A stretch of DNA of 64,000 nt from positions 1-64,000 of the forward strand of contig JAEULQ010000021.1 of the NCBI GenBank assembly GCA_016792685.1. The letters run 5' to 3'. The stretch comes from Tabrizicola sp. (GTDB taxonomy: Bacteria; Pseudomonadota; Alphaproteobacteria; Rhodobacterales; Rhodobacteraceae). Shown here piece after piece: positions 63,549-64,000 of this stretch (its first letter is position 1; the number at the start of each line of letters is the position of its first letter). The notes beneath the pieces are model-generated. The model did no database searches. It was given only the letters and a program-made list of their open reading frames with translations, and was not told the origin of the DNA. The translations under genes and the position numbers were made by a program.

Positions 63549-64000
63549 ATGCTTGTCGAACCGACAGATATTCGCGGTGTAATAATCCTGACCCCCCGAC
63601 GCTTTGGCGATGCGCGAGGCTGGTTCGTCGAAACCTGGAACGCCACCCGGATGGCCGAAGCAGGACTTGACCTGCCCTGGGTCCAGGACAACCATTCCTT
63701 TTCGGCCGCTCGGGGGACCTTGCGCGGTCTGCACTTCCAGACACCGCCCCGGGCGCAGGACAAGCTCGTCCGCTGCTCGCGCGGGGCGATCCGTGATGTC
63801 GTGGTCGATATCCGGCTCGGATCTCCCAGCTATGGCAAATGGCTCGCGGTCGAGCTTTCGGCCGAGAATGGCCGGCAGCTTCTGGTTCCCAAGGGTTTCC
63901 TTCACGGGTTCATCACCCTGACCGACGACGTCGAGGTGCAATACAAATGCACCGATTTCTACAGCCCCGAACATGACCGTTCGGTGCGCTGGAACGACCC
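63549..64000 (+). CDS. rfbC: dTDP-4-dehydrorhamnose 3,5-epimerase, partial
   Basis: The open frame runs off the window end. It reads MLVEPTDIRGVIILTPRRFGDARGWFVETW, with the family signatures ARGTLRGLHFQ (catalytic His), RGAIRDVVVDIR and VPKGFLHGF, so it is RfbC, which epimerises dTDP-4-keto-6-deoxyglucose on the way to dTDP-rhamnose. About 150 of roughly 185 residues are present. It suggests that rfbA/B/D lie downstream and that GT61 at 62281 belongs to the same locus. Confidence 0.93.
   Translation, partial: MLVEPTDIRGVIILTPRRFGDARGWFVETWNATRMAEAGLDLPWVQDNHSFSAARGTLRGLHFQTPPRAQDKLVRCSRGAIRDVVVDIRLGSPSYGKWLAVELSAENGRQLLVPKGFLHGFITLTDDVEVQYKCTDFYSPEHDRSVRWND

Noticed and set aside
1-64000. 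CRISPR array, tRNA or rRNA genes, insertion sequences, prophage
   Set aside because: I saw no regularly spaced repeats, no T-arm or acceptor signatures that fold as tRNA, and no transposase, integrase or phage structural gene.

Overview
The window is a GC-rich chromosomal segment of an alphaproteobacterium, most probably a Rhodobacter/Paracoccus/Gemmobacter-type member of the Rhodobacterales. The reasons are an FnrL-type regulator next to hemN, a ccoNOQP-ccoGHIS cbb3-oxidase locus with FNR boxes, a membrane-anchored cytochrome of the cy type, a DUF6478-type protein behind ilvD, and the small bacterial SRP RNA. I see no insertion sequence, prophage, CRISPR array, tRNA or rRNA. The content is mostly core genome, and no multi-gene cassette of clearly unknown function stands out. 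The novelty is in individual genes and in intergenic signals.

Layout. 0-5 kb: accA with an overlapping exported small protein, a PPOX-type flavoprotein, and a minus-strand ftsE-ftsX-plsC run with 4-base overlaps. 5-12.4 kb: a zinc-ribbon membrane protein, ilvD with two small downstream genes, a Prx5-type peroxiredoxin, a ferredoxin reductase, rsmD and a HAD phosphatase. 12.5-17.2 kb: recR-ybaB, a GNAT, dnaX, then a dual-specificity phosphatase and a PD-(D/E)XK-like orphan. 17.2-24.1 kb: a TetR/hydrolase divergent pair with two operators, the SRP RNA gene ffs with its promoter, a degenerate M24 peptidase beside fadH, an EF-hand protein and a LysR regulator. 24.1-31.4 kb: an OmpA-like protein, a GNAT, a CinA-N protein, map, a molybdoenzyme lipoprotein with its cytochrome b, and accD-folC. 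31.5-41.5 kb: a LysM/solute-binding fusion, ridA-GDPD, a FemAB-like GNAT, a pterin dehydratase, a HAD, a CpdB-like nucleotidase, nudC, an SRPBCC protein, pheA and the cytochrome c. 41.6-48.7 kb: yejABEF coupled to a GT4 glycosyltransferase. 48.8-61 kb: hemN/fnrL, phzF, usp/ccoNOQP and ccoGHIS. 61-64 kb: a lysine-forming saccharopine dehydrogenase, a GT61 glycosyltransferase and the 5' part of rfbC.

How the genes work together. The 48.8-61 kb stretch is a low-oxygen respiration island. FnrL (4Fe-4S sensor), oxygen-independent haem synthesis (hemN), the cbb3 oxidase with its assembly genes and a universal stress protein all sit next to TTGAY-N4-RTCAA boxes, and the anchored cytochrome c at 40.9 kb is a plausible electron donor. 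accA and accD supply malonyl-CoA, and plsC uses the resulting acyl chains for phospholipid.

The most unusual signals are: tandem 20-22 bp palindromes with TTCGAA or GTAC centres at three gene ends (14.07, 27.46 and 48.76 kb); an intrinsic terminator for the LysR gene buried in the antisense of the ompA-like coding end; two matching inverted-repeat operators between TetR and a hydrolase; an M24 protein that appears to have lost its Asp metal ligands; a PD-(D/E)XK-like orphan; and a LysM domain fused to a solute-binding fold.
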